A DNA stretch of 64,000 nucleotides from Sulfopaludibacter sp963835555 (lineage in GTDB: Bacteria; Acidobacteriota; Terriglobia; Bryobacterales; Bryobacteraceae): NCBI GenBank assembly GCA_963835555.1, contig CAWIGC010000019.1, positions 152,572 to 216,571 of the forward strand, in the 5' to 3' direction. A program made the position numbers and the translations under genes. Each line of letters begins with the position of its first letter. Position 1 is the stretch's first letter. The notes beneath the pieces are model-generated. The model worked only from the letters and a program-made list of their open reading frames with translations. It searched no databases and was not told the DNA's origin. Below, piece after piece: positions 9,858-18,268 of this stretch.

Positions 9858-10566
9858 TCTAACATTGGTGGCCGGGCCGCTCATTTTGCGTGCCGGCGAC
9901 CCACCCGCCAATCTGGCCAAGCTGGTGGCCCACCGCGAGACCGAAACCGAGGCCGAGCGTAACCAATACACCTACCGGCAGACGGTGACGATTGAGGAAC
10001 TGAACGAAAACGGCGCCGCGCGGGGACAGTATCGTGAAGTGCGCGACATCATCTTCTCGCCGCAGCACGAGCGCACCGAGCAACTCATCGGCAAACCGCA
10101 GAACAGTTTGAAGCACCTGATTATGACCGAAGAAGATTTTCGCGATATCCGCGAGATTCAGCCCCTGGTGCTAACCGATAGCCAGTTGTGGAACTACGAG
10201 ACCAAACTCCGGGGCGAAGAGAACGTGGACGGTGTGGACTGCTGGGTATTGCAGGTTCGCCCCAGGCAAATTCTGGAAGGCCAGCGCTTCTTTGACGGCA
10301 TGCTCTGGGTGGATCAGAAGGAGTACAACATCGTTCGCATGCAGGGGCAGGCTGTACCGCAGATCCGGACGATGAAGAGCGAAAATCTGTTTCCGCGGTT
10401 CACCACCATCCGCAAGCCCATCGATGGAAAGCACTGGTTTCCTATCTATACCTATGCGGATGACACCCTGCAGTTTCGCACCGGCCCGCAACGGGAGCGC
10501 CTGCGCATCGCCTACACCGATTACAAACGCTTCGGGGCCGAATCCACCTTTACTCCGCACGAGTGA
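9778..10566 (+). CDS. Secreted protein with outer membrane lipoprotein-sorting (LolA/LolB)-like fold
   Basis: Up to 262 residues. Basic ARKPPS precedes a hydrophobic run (VLAIALILTLVAGPLILRAG), a plausible signal peptide. The rest is beta-rich with typical elements of this family (YRQTVTIEELNENG, SQLWNYETKLRG, GMLWVDQKEYNIVRM, HWFPIYTYADDTLQF). The start is uncertain: ATG 9778 overlaps the divergent CPBP gene by 80 bases, and GTG 9838 would shorten that to about 20. Function is probably lipid or lipoprotein binding in the periplasm, by fold only. The stop is 1 base from the convergent flgL end. Confidence 0.7.
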   Translation: MPTPLSAIAPITAAARKPPSVLAIALILTLVAGPLILRAGDPPANLAKLVAHRETETEAERNQYTYRQTVTIEELNENGAARGQYREVRDIIFSPQHERTEQLIGKPQNSLKHLIMTEEDFRDIREIQPLVLTDSQLWNYETKLRGEENVDGVDCWVLQVRPRQILEGQRFFDGMLWVDQKEYNIVRMQGQAVPQIRTMKSENLFPRFTTIRKPIDGKHWFPIYTYADDTLQFRTGPQRERLRIAYTDYKRFGAESTFTPHE

Positions 10567-11541
10567 TCAGGCCAGATAGTTGAACAGCGTCGAATGGGGC
10601 ATTTTTCCCTGCATGGTCATGGCCGCCTCGAGTTGCGTGCTGGCCTGGGTCAGTTCCAAGGCGGCGGTGGGTATGTCGGCATCCTGGATACTGCTGATCT
10701 CGGTCTTCAGTTTGGAACTGATGCTGGTGGCGGAATTGGCCGCGTCCTGGATGCGGTCTTCCAGCGAGCCGTAAAATCCCTGCATCGTGTTCAGGTGGGT
10801 GGAAACCTGTTTGATGTTGTCGATGGCGGTCCGAATGCCCGCCATGTCGTTGTTCTGGAGGGACACACGCAGGCCGTTCAGCGCCGCGAACGCGTTGTTG
10901 GAAGTCGGCTTGTAGACTGGATTGCCATTGTCGTCAAGGAGCGGATTGCCGCTCGCGTCGGTGGCCTGTGTCATCGGTCCGAATATCTCAGCGGCCGTCT
11001 TCGACGCCACAAACGTTCCGCCTGAAGGATCTTCAATCCGCCGCGTGGACCCTGCCGTTGTCAATGCATCCACACCCGACCCGTCCGCGGCGCTCAAATC
11101 GAGCTGGTAGGAAGCGCTGTCGGCCTGGTCTCCGCTGAAGATATACCGGCCCTGCACCTGAGTCTGGCTGAACGAAACCATCTGCTCCAGCAGGGACTGT
11201 GCTTCCGCTGCCATGCTCGATCGGGTGTCGGCGGTCAGGCTGGTGTCGGTGCCCTGGGCTGCCAGCGTCGTAGCGCGATCCATCAGGGCAATAGCGCCGG
11301 TGAGTGCGTTGTCGGCCGATTGGGCGTCGGTTTCCGCTAAGGTCAGATTGGACTGGATTTGCTGGTTGTGCTGCTGGTTGGCTCGGAGCTGCAGCAGCGT
11401 ATCGATCTGGTCGGGCGCGTCCGAGGCTACGTTGATTCGCTTACCCGAAGAAATCTGGCTGTTCGCTTCGGCAAGTCTCTGCTCGATGCGATTCAGGTTG
11501 GCCAGAAAGAGTGCGTTACCGGGATTCAAGTTCGTAGTCAT
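10567..11541 (-). CDS. flgL: FlgL, flagellar hook-associated protein 3
   Basis: 324 residues. The flagellin-type N-terminal helix (LANLNRIEQRLAEANSQISS) and C-terminal helix (AALELTQASTQLEAAMTMQG) form the D0/D1 coiled coils by which HAP3 joins hook to filament; RYIFSGDQ is a usual FlgL motif in the middle. Exported by the flagellar type III system. Follows flgK in the same direction by 8 bases, as the last gene of the flgM-flgN-like-flgK-flgL operon. Confidence 0.95.
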   Translation of the reverse strand: MTTNLNPGNALFLANLNRIEQRLAEANSQISSGKRINVASDAPDQIDTLLQLRANQQHNQQIQSNLTLAETDAQSADNALTGAIALMDRATTLAAQGTDTSLTADTRSSMAAEAQSLLEQMVSFSQTQVQGRYIFSGDQADSASYQLDLSAADGSGVDALTTAGSTRRIEDPSGGTFVASKTAAEIFGPMTQATDASGNPLLDDNGNPVYKPTSNNAFAALNGLRVSLQNNDMAGIRTAIDNIKQVSTHLNTMQGFYGSLEDRIQDAANSATSISSKLKTEISSIQDADIPTAALELTQASTQLEAAMTMQGKMPHSTLFNYLA

Positions 11542-11549
11542 AGCGATTT

Positions 11550-12989
11550 CTACCCTGCGGCGCCGAGGATGTGGACTACAGTCTGAGTGAGTTGGTCCAG
11601 GACTGTAATGAGGCGCGAGTTGGCCTCGTACGCGGTTTGGAATTGCACCAGTGCCATGGCTTCTTCATTGAGATTCACTCCCGAGTCCAACTGCCTCAGG
11701 TTTTGCGCCTGTGCCAGGGCCGACTGTTGCACGGACTGCCGGCTGGTGGCAGTGGCGAGGGCGCTGCCCACCCGCGAAGCCATATCACCATAAAACTGGG
11801 TATAGCTCTCCCCATTGATCATGTCCTCGCCGGCGGTGGGGTTCGACAGGTTCGCCAGTGCCAGCGGGATTCCATTCACTATCTGGGTTGCCGGATCGGT
11901 GGACACCAGGGTCGATGCAGTCGCTGCCGGATTGAGCGCCAGCGTCTTAGCGACGTCAGTCGCGTTCGAGCTGTACACAAACAGGGCTGTGGCTCCGGAA
12001 TTCACCGTGGGGTCCGTCGAAGTCCCCTGGGTCAGAAGCTGGTTGACCCGGTCGGCAAACTGTTTGGCCAGGTTGTTCAGATCGCCCGCCTGGTAGGCAT
12101 CTCCAATATAAGAAGGCAACACGGTGTTGCGTACGTCGAGCAGCGCTCCCAGTTGGCCGCCGGTAATCTTGCCGGTGACGTCGGCTCCGTCCGCCGCGCG
12201 GATATGTGCCGTGGGAGGGCCGTCCTCATTAGTGGGCGGGGGATCTGTGGGCAGCTCCAGAGAATAGCTGATCGCGTATTGCTTGTCCTCGATCAGCATC
12301 GGCGTCTGGCCGCCTAACAGCAGCGTGTAGGACCCGTCGCTTTGCTGCATTGCGGTGAAGCTGACGTACTGCGAAAGCTGCTCCATGGTGCTATGCATCT
12401 GCGCATCCAGCCCGGCATCCTTGCGGTTGCCGGCCATGATCTGGCTGTTGTACTGGCTCAGTTGCCCAACCAGTTGGTTCACCTGATTCACGGTCTGCTG
12501 CAACTGGATGTTGGTGTTCTGCGTAACTTGCCCGAGACCCATGGCGGTGTCCTGAAACGCGTTGGCTACCGTGCCTGCAGCATTGATCACGGTCTGCCGT
12601 GCGTTGGCATCGGTGGGCGTCTGCCCCCAGGCCGAGAACGCCTGGAACAAACCGTTGAGGGAACTCGGAATGCCGGAGTTGCCCGTGATATCGAAGTAAG
12701 ACTGCAGGGAGGTCAGGCTGCCCACGTCTTGAGAAGACTCGCCCAGCAAGGTGTTTTGCTGGCGGACTGCCTGTTCGTCGAATTCGTTGCGCGAACTAAG
12801 CACGTCAGAGGCCACTACACCGCCGGAATCGCCCCGGGTGGGATCGAACTTCCGGGCCTCCAGTGTCATGGTCTGCCTGGCGTAGCCCGGGGTCGAGGAA
12901 TTGACCACGTTATTCTGGGTCACGCTTAATACCTGGTCATAGGCCTTGAGAGCCGAGGCTGACGTGACCAGTGAGGAAAGAAGTGACAT
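11550..12989 (-). CDS. flgK: FlgK, flagellar hook-associated protein 1
   Basis: 479 residues from ATG 12989 (MSLLSSLVTSASALKAYDQV). The N-terminal rod/hook signature VTQNNVVNSSTPGYARQTM and the C-terminal VQFQTAYEANSRLITVLDQL are diagnostic. Forms the hook-filament junction next to FlgL. A longer in-frame extension upstream overlaps the preceding small gene and lacks homology to FlgK, so the shorter start is used. Confidence 0.95.
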   Translation of the reverse strand: MSLLSSLVTSASALKAYDQVLSVTQNNVVNSSTPGYARQTMTLEARKFDPTRGDSGGVVASDVLSSRNEFDEQAVRQQNTLLGESSQDVGSLTSLQSYFDITGNSGIPSSLNGLFQAFSAWGQTPTDANARQTVINAAGTVANAFQDTAMGLGQVTQNTNIQLQQTVNQVNQLVGQLSQYNSQIMAGNRKDAGLDAQMHSTMEQLSQYVSFTAMQQSDGSYTLLLGGQTPMLIEDKQYAISYSLELPTDPPPTNEDGPPTAHIRAADGADVTGKITGGQLGALLDVRNTVLPSYIGDAYQAGDLNNLAKQFADRVNQLLTQGTSTDPTVNSGATALFVYSSNATDVAKTLALNPAATASTLVSTDPATQIVNGIPLALANLSNPTAGEDMINGESYTQFYGDMASRVGSALATATSRQSVQQSALAQAQNLRQLDSGVNLNEEAMALVQFQTAYEANSRLITVLDQLTQTVVHILGAAG

Positions 12990-12994
12990 AGGTA

Positions 12995-13357
12995 CTATCC
13001 TTGCAACCAGACTCGCGCCACGCCGGAAATCTCGGGCGGGCTCCCCAGGGCCGTGTAGCCGCCCAGTTTGGCGCGGAGTATCTGGAACCATTTGCGATGA
13101 TGCTCAGCCGCGGTTTGCTGAAGACAGCCGGCCCTGCGAACCGCACCCCGCAAGCGGACGGCTTGCGCCAGAAGCGCGGGATCGCCGGCATGTCCCGGCA
13201 ACTCCGGCGTACACTCCTCCAGCGCGGATTGCGCGGTTCTCAACGTCACCCGGCACTCCTCCAGGTTCTCAAGCGAGGGGCACACCAACAACTCGCCGGC
13301 CCGTTCGAGCGCGAAACAGGCCTCCGCCATCCGGGCTTGCAGGTCTGCGGCGAGCAT
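12995..13357 (-). CDS. Small helical protein, FlgN-like export chaperone candidate
   Basis: 120 residues, mostly helical, no membrane segment. Sits between flgM and flgK, the usual place for FlgN, the export chaperone of FlgK and FlgL. N-terminal MLADLQARM-like helix (MLAADLQARMAEACFALERA) and length fit FlgN, but the sequence itself shows no motif that I can call diagnostic. It has several cysteines, which is unusual for FlgN. The assignment rests on position and size. Confidence 0.6.
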   Translation of the reverse strand: MLAADLQARMAEACFALERAGELLVCPSLENLEECRVTLRTAQSALEECTPELPGHAGDPALLAQAVRLRGAVRRAGCLQQTAAEHHRKWFQILRAKLGGYTALGSPPEISGVARVWLQG

Positions 13358-13359
13358 CG

Positions 13360-13665
13360 TTATCTCATTCCGGATGCCAGGAGGTCGGCTACCATGCCGC
13401 GGCTGGTTGCCGCCGGGTCCGATTGATAAAGCCCGCTTTGATACTGCCCCGCCAGCGCCTGCACCTTACCGGCCCGCGAAGACGCGGATGTCGCCATGGC
13501 CCGGGCGAGCGTTCCCAAGGCGCCCGATAGTTCGACGCGATCGCCGCCGCTAGCGGCGGCCGCGCTAGACCGCGAAGTAGCTCCCTTGCCTGTATTTTGC
13601 AGTTCCTGTGTGCGCGCTGACCCTGCGGATGCCGCTCCGGTCAGATTCTGATCGTAGACTTTCAT
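13360..13665 (-). CDS. flgM: FlgM-like anti-sigma-28 factor
   Basis: 101 residues, low-complexity and Ala/Ser-rich in the N-terminal half, as expected for an intrinsically disordered FlgM. The C-terminal half has DRVELSGALGTLARAM and KVQALAGQYQSGLYQSD, matching the part of FlgM that binds FliA. It would hold FliA inactive until exported through the finished hook. Preceded by a sigma-28-type promoter and an AAGGTGG ribosome site, so it is probably under FliA feedback. First gene of flgM-flgN-like-flgK-flgL. Confidence 0.8.
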   Translation of the reverse strand: MKVYDQNLTGAASAGSARTQELQNTGKGATSRSSAAAASGGDRVELSGALGTLARAMATSASSRAGKVQALAGQYQSGLYQSDPAATSRGMVADLLASGMR

Positions 13666-13690
13666 TGCGATGCCACCTTGCCTGACTTAC

Positions 13691-13718
13691 ATATCGGATT
13701 CCCGGCGATGGAACTTTA
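13691..13718 (-). promoter_or_regulatory. Sigma-28 (FliA) type promoter of flgM operon
   Basis: Minus-strand TAAAGTTC (13718-13711), 12-base spacer, TCCGATAT (13698-13691). The enterobacterial consensus is TAAAGTTT-N11-GCCGATAA, so this has one extra spacer base. Start would fall about 18 bases upstream of the flgM ATG, leaving room for the AAGGTGG ribosome site. Confidence 0.65.
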
Positions 13719-13750
13719 GTTCCCGGACAGAAATATTTTCGGGTCTCCGC

Positions 13751-13777
13751 TAAAGTTTCTGCCATTCCTGCCGATTG
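13751..13777 (+). promoter_or_regulatory. Sigma-28 (FliA) type promoter of the sigma-54 activator gene
   Basis: TAAAGTTT (13751-13758), exactly 11 bases, GCCGATTG (13770-13777): it matches the consensus at all -35 positions and six of eight -10 positions. The predicted transcript would start near 13784, only about 5 bases before the ATG at 13789, so the mRNA would be nearly leaderless. Confidence 0.65.
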
Positions 13778-13788
13778 CTGAGGTGTAA

Positions 13789-15162
13789 ATGCCCATGGAC
13801 GCCAACCGAGTGCTCTGGATCGCCGAAACCGCCGCCCCCTCCCCAACGCCCCCCGGCGCCTGGGAGGTGCGCTATCGCACGCCGGATGCGGCCCTGCGAG
13901 AGGCTCTGGCTGGAGATCCGCAAGCTATCGTACTGGAGTTTCCTCTGGCGGGCTGGACCCCGCCCGCTCTCTGGGAACGGGTGCAGCAACTGGCGCCCGG
14001 TGTCCCTGTGCTCCTGCGCGATCCTCAGGCGACCCTACAGGATGCTGTCCGCATGGCCCGTCTGGGCATCTACCAGTTCCTCACCGAAAGCGAGGATCCT
14101 TTTCGCCTGATCGAACAAGCTGTCGAGAGCCGCCGCACCGGGAATCTGGCGCGGCTCGCGGTACAGGTGTGCCGCGAGGAATGGGGCGAATTACTGCTGG
14201 GCGACAGCCCCGAAATGCGACAAGTAAAGCACATCATTCGCATGGTGGGCAACCGGCGGGCGACCGTTCTGATCACCGGTGAAACCGGAACAGGCAAAGA
14301 AGTAGCCGCACTCGCGATTCACCGGGCAGCATCGCGTCGTAAGGGCCCCATGGTAGCGATCAACTGCAGCGCACTTCCCGAGAATCTGCTGGAGGCCGAA
14401 CTGTTCGGACATGTCCGCGGAGCGTTCACAGGAGCCGTTCAGAACCGAACCGGCCGGTTCGAGCAGGCACAGGGAGGAACCCTATTTCTGGACGAAATAG
14501 GGGAGCTTCCCCTGGATCTCCAGGTCAAGCTCCTGCGCGTTCTCCAGGAGCGGGAGTACCAGCGGCTGGGAAGCTCGGAAACGATCAAAGCCGATATCCG
14601 GGTGATCGCTGCCACGAATTGCGACCTGATGCGCAAAATCGAGCAAGGCGCCTTTCGCGAAGACCTGTACTACAGGCTCAACGTCGTGCCGATTCAGATG
14701 CCTCCCTTGCGACACCGCCCGGAAGACATCCCGGCACTGGCGGCGCACTTCGTAGAGAAAATCTGCGTACTGGAAGAGGTGGAGCGGAAGATACTGCTGC
14801 CGGAGGTTCTGGAGCGGTTGTGCGGTTACTCCTGGCCGGGGAATGTCCGGCAACTGGAAAATGCGGTTGAGATGGCCATAGCGCTGAGTGGCGAGCGCCG
14901 GTCGCTCCTGGCGCACGATTTCCCTCTACCCGTGCCGGCACGTGCCCGCACGGCAGTGCCAGGAGCATCGCCCTTAGTGTCAGTTCCCGATGACGGCCTG
15001 GATTACGAGCAGACGTTGGCCGTGATCGAGCGCAGCATCCTGGAGCAGGCGCTACGCAAGACCAACGGGAACAAAAAAGCCGCGGCCGAAATGCTGCGGC
15101 TCAAGCGCACTACGCTCGCGGCCAAAGTGCGCAGCCTGGACTCTCTGGCGGTGTGCAACTGA
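13789..15162 (+). CDS. Sigma-54-dependent transcriptional activator with degenerate receiver domain (NtrC/FleQ-like)
   Basis: 457 residues in three parts. Residues 1-115 are receiver-like, but the usual phospho-Asp segment reads IVLEFPLAGW and the conserved Lys position reads FLTES, so phosphorylation is unlikely. Residues 135-370 are the AAA+ core: GETGTGKE (about 163-170), GAFTGA sigma-54 loop (about 211-216), GGTLFLDEIGE (about 229). Residues 410-455 are a Fis-type helix-turn-helix (NGNKKAAAEMLRLKRTTLAA). Location beside flgM and inside the flagellar locus points to a flagellar regulator of the FleQ/FlrA/FlrC kind. Divergent from flgM. Confidence 0.9.
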   Translation: MPMDANRVLWIAETAAPSPTPPGAWEVRYRTPDAALREALAGDPQAIVLEFPLAGWTPPALWERVQQLAPGVPVLLRDPQATLQDAVRMARLGIYQFLTESEDPFRLIEQAVESRRTGNLARLAVQVCREEWGELLLGDSPEMRQVKHIIRMVGNRRATVLITGETGTGKEVAALAIHRAASRRKGPMVAINCSALPENLLEAELFGHVRGAFTGAVQNRTGRFEQAQGGTLFLDEIGELPLDLQVKLLRVLQEREYQRLGSSETIKADIRVIAATNCDLMRKIEQGAFREDLYYRLNVVPIQMPPLRHRPEDIPALAAHFVEKICVLEEVERKILLPEVLERLCGYSWPGNVRQLENAVEMAIALSGERRSLLAHDFPLPVPARARTAVPGASPLVSVPDDGLDYEQTLAVIERSILEQALRKTNGNKKAAAEMLRLKRTTLAAKVRSLDSLAVCN

Positions 15163-16931
15163 GCATCACCACAAGTATTCCCTGGCGATCTCGCCGCTTG
15201 TCATAGCCATCCAGCACGTGCACGACGCGGATCTTTTTCAGCGATACCGGAGAGAGTTGGCCGATGGGGATATAGATGATGGTGCGGCCCATGCGCGAAG
15301 CGATGGTTTTGAAGATGGAGCGCGGCGGCCGGGCGGCCACATAGACGACATAGCGGTGAATCGAATAATCCAATGAGGCCAGCAGCAGCCGCTCCGATTT
15401 CGATTCGGCGAACTCGTAATCGGCATCCTGCCAGACGTCGTACATGCGCCGCGGTGGCAAGGTCATCAGGAACCCGCCATACTCGGCGCGGCCGATCCCC
15501 GGACCCACCAGATTGTCGAACGGGAAGGTCGAGTAGAACGCCATATCGGATTCGTTCTGGTTCTCGCCCAGCCAGGTGGTCATATAGGAGTAGCGATTGT
15601 CGCGGTCTTCATCGAAGATCACCACCACGCTGCCCACTTCGCCGTGGATCTTCTGGAACTGCCGCACGTAGACGCGCTTTTCGTGCCACTTGCGGATGGT
15701 CTCGCGCATATCGATGCCGTCGAGAATGGAGGTGGTGAAGGGCTCGACCCGGACGCGCTCTTCGGAGAGGATGCTCTTGCCTTTTTTCTTCAGGAAGCGG
15801 CCATAATCTTCGATTACCAGGTCCTCGGGCGGATAGGAGCAGATTCCGGATCCGTTGAGCTGGCTGGCCCACTCGCCTGGAAATTTCTCCTTCTTGCGCG
15901 GCTTCAGACCATAGGGGCGGAGCCTCTGCTTGGTGCTGGGAAGCCGGCGGCGCAGGCGGATCCGTCGCGTGTCGCGCCACATTTCTTCTCCCGAGATGCG
16001 CACCGTCAGCAAGTCCGATTCGAGCTTTTGGGGCGGGTATTTTCCGGCCACCTCCCAGACGTCCCAGGCGTAATTGTCGTCGGCGATGCCGCGCGCGGCC
16101 ACGGTCAGATCGAAGATGCCCGCGCTGAGTTGATTGCCGCCGAGCGCGAGGTTGCGGGTGTAACGGGCCAGCAGGCGGCGCTGCCAGTGCGCAACGCGTT
16201 CCCCCGTGTCTGGCCTCGTACTCCTTTTCGGCTTCGCGCAAAACGGCCAGTTGGGCGTGGCGGCGGTCGATCAGCTTCCAGTCGGTCATCAGGTGCCGGA
16301 AGTTCTCGTAGCGCCACTGAAGCTGGGGATACTCGACGGTGATTTCCGCCAGGGATTCGGGGTGCGGATGGAGCAACTCCACGCCATCGCGCCGAAGGCG
16401 GGCCATGGGCTGCCCCTGCGGTTCTTCCATGGCGTCGAGCACCGGGTCGAGAAGGTTCAAAGATACCACCACCAGGACCGTGGCATCCGGGTCGGTGCCC
16501 TGCAGTTTCCAGGCGATACCAGCGGCGTGCCGCGCCAGATCTTCGCTGCGCGCCTGCGGGTAGACCCGGTAGGCCTCGATATAACGGGCCAGGCCGATGT
16601 GCCGGATGGCGTACGAATCGGGATAGGCATCCCGCAGATGAGGACGCTGTCCCGCGTCGGGATCGGCGAAGACGATTTCGGCGCCGGTTTCAAGGCCTGT
16701 GCGGATGGCTTCGGTAAACGGGTCGGCCGGTTCGATGGGAACGTAGATGGCCTGATCTTCACCGGTTGCCTCGTCCGGGTAAAAGATCAACGACATCTCC
16801 GGCAGCCGTCCTACGGCGCGCAGCCAGGCGTCGCGCAACGTGACCGGCAATTCCAGAGCGATGACCCGGGGCCGGTCCCGCAGGATCGCCTGCCGCACCT
16901 CGATGGCGAATTCCAGCCGGTTCGGCACCAC
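15110..16931 (-). CDS. Large protein of unknown function paired with MoxR ATPase, frameshifted
   Basis: At least 606 residues after removing one base from the C5 run at 16201-16205, which joins EYEARHGERVAHWQRRLL. I recognise no family with confidence. The N-terminal part (FTYFPVVPNRLEFAIEVRQA, PRVIALELPVTLRDAW) recalls the start of EreA/TraB-like folds (a guess). The C-terminal part is rich in aromatic and charged residues, without membrane segments. The frame stays open upstream; if the C4 run at 16995-16998 also has an extra base, the start would be ATG 17004, overlapping moxR, for about 630 residues. The 3' end overlaps the convergent activator gene by about 50 bases. Confidence 0.7.
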
Positions 16932-16972
16932 CGGAAAGTAGGTGAAGCGTCCGCGTTTCAGGCTTCCCAGGA

Positions 16973-17821
16973 TCAGGAAGCGGAAGGTCGAGTTCCCCGG
17001 GCATACCGTAGCGACTCTTCTCCCAGCACTTGAACCAGGGCGATCTCGAGCGCCTTGGCTTCATGCGTCCGTTCGGTGGCCAGACTCTTCAGCTTGATGG
17101 CGTAGCGGGCTACGTTGATGCCGTCGCGCACGGTGTAGCGCTCGTCGGCGGCGTGCGCCATCTGCAGGAAATCCGTTACGTAAGTAAGGATGCGCTCCTC
17201 GGCGAAGGGCAGATTCTCCTTAAGGATGTGATACTCTTCATCGCGCTCGGGAAAGTCGATGAAGATCTGCGGCTGCAGCCGGGAATGGATGTACTCGGGC
17301 AGTTCGAAGGTGGACGCATCGTCATTCATGGTGGCGACCATGCGAAACTGCGGATGCGCCTTGATCTTGATGCCGGCGACGATCGATTCCACGTAGCGGC
17401 GGTTATCCAGCAGGGGCGCCAGGCTGGCCCAGCTCTTCTCGCTCATCCGGTTGCCTTCGTCCAGGATGGCGATGCCGCCGCGGATCATGGCGGTAACCAG
17501 AGGGGATGCCACGTAGCGCAGGCTGCCTTCGCCCTGAATCACGGGCGTCACGAGCAGGTCTTCGGGGCGGGTGTCCAGGGTGGCCTGCACGATGTAGACG
17601 TCGCGCCCCATGCGGCGTCCAGCGGCGTATGCCAGCGTGGTTTTTCCGACTCCGGGCTTGCCCAGAAGCCGCGGATTCATCGGCAGATCCTGGTCGTTCA
17701 CTACCATCCAGGCCGCCAGCAACTGGCGCATCAGTTCGTCTTGCCCCACCCATTGCACCGCGAGTTCGTCCGGGTGGGCCAGATGCAGTATGACGCCTTC
17801 GATCTCGACGGTCATACCCAT
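16973..17821 (-). CDS. MoxR-family AAA+ ATPase
   Basis: About 282 residues, cytoplasmic. Walker A GKPGVGKTTLAYA near residue 58, Walker B GGIAILDEGNRM near residue 115, sensor 1 ATMNDD near 155, then FPERDEEYHIL. MoxR proteins act as chaperone-like ATPases that mature partner proteins, usually encoded next door; here the neighbour is the large unknown protein rather than a recognisable von Willebrand protein. ATG 17821 or 17815 is preferred over GTG 17833. It lies 60 bases downstream of the flagellar export operon on the same strand. Confidence 0.9.
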   Translation of the reverse strand: MGMTVEIEGVILHLAHPDELAVQWVGQDELMRQLLAAWMVVNDQDLPMNPRLLGKPGVGKTTLAYAAGRRMGRDVYIVQATLDTRPEDLLVTPVIQGEGSLRYVASPLVTAMIRGGIAILDEGNRMSEKSWASLAPLLDNRRYVESIVAGIKIKAHPQFRMVATMNDDASTFELPEYIHSRLQPQIFIDFPERDEEYHILKENLPFAEERILTYVTDFLQMAHAADERYTVRDGINVARYAIKLKSLATERTHEAKALEIALVQVLGEESLRYARGTRPSAS

Positions 17822-17881
17822 TATTATGGGCACAGGCCCGAGTGGAAAGGATACCTCGAAGAAGCGATTTCCGCCTAAAAG

Positions 17882-18268
17882 CTAAAGATTGCCGATGACA
17901 ATGCGATCGACCTTGAGCAGCAGTTCGACTTCCTGGAGTGGCAGTTCCAGCGTGGCGGCGATCTGGGCAGGGGAAGTGCCGCGACGGTTGAGGCGCAGCG
18001 CCTGCGACCGTTTGGCCAGGTTCAAGCCGTTTCGCGGAGCGGCGGCAAGCAGCGGCTGGGAAGGTTGCCCGTCGCGGATTTGCGACGCCAGGTTCTCCAG
18101 ATCTGAGCGAAGCGCCTGCACAGCGGACGCCAGTTCATTGTCGCCGGTCTGCCGTTTGCTGCCTTTCCGCGCCACCGAACGCACCAGGCAGAGAGCCGTC
18201 GCGGCCAGGACCAGGGCTAAAAGCGCTAACAACGAGAGCCCCCCCAAGGTGAGGGTTAGGGGGGTCAT
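17882..18268 (-). CDS. Small membrane protein with C-terminal helix-turn-helix-like region (DUF6115-like)
   Basis: 128 residues from ATG 18268, whose ATGA overlaps the stop of the fliN-like gene. One membrane segment (LGGLSLLALLALVLAATALC) is followed by a short coiled region and a C-terminal ALRLNRRGTSPAQIAATLEL that resembles the DUF6115 tail seen near flagellar genes in other phyla. Probably membrane-anchored with a cytoplasmic tail. Role unknown; position as the last gene of the flagellar export operon suggests an accessory flagellar part. Confidence 0.7.
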   Translation of the reverse strand: MTPLTLTLGGLSLLALLALVLAATALCLVRSVARKGSKRQTGDNELASAVQALRSDLENLASQIRDGQPSQPLLAAAPRNGLNLAKRSQALRLNRRGTSPAQIAATLELPLQEVELLLKVDRIVIGNL

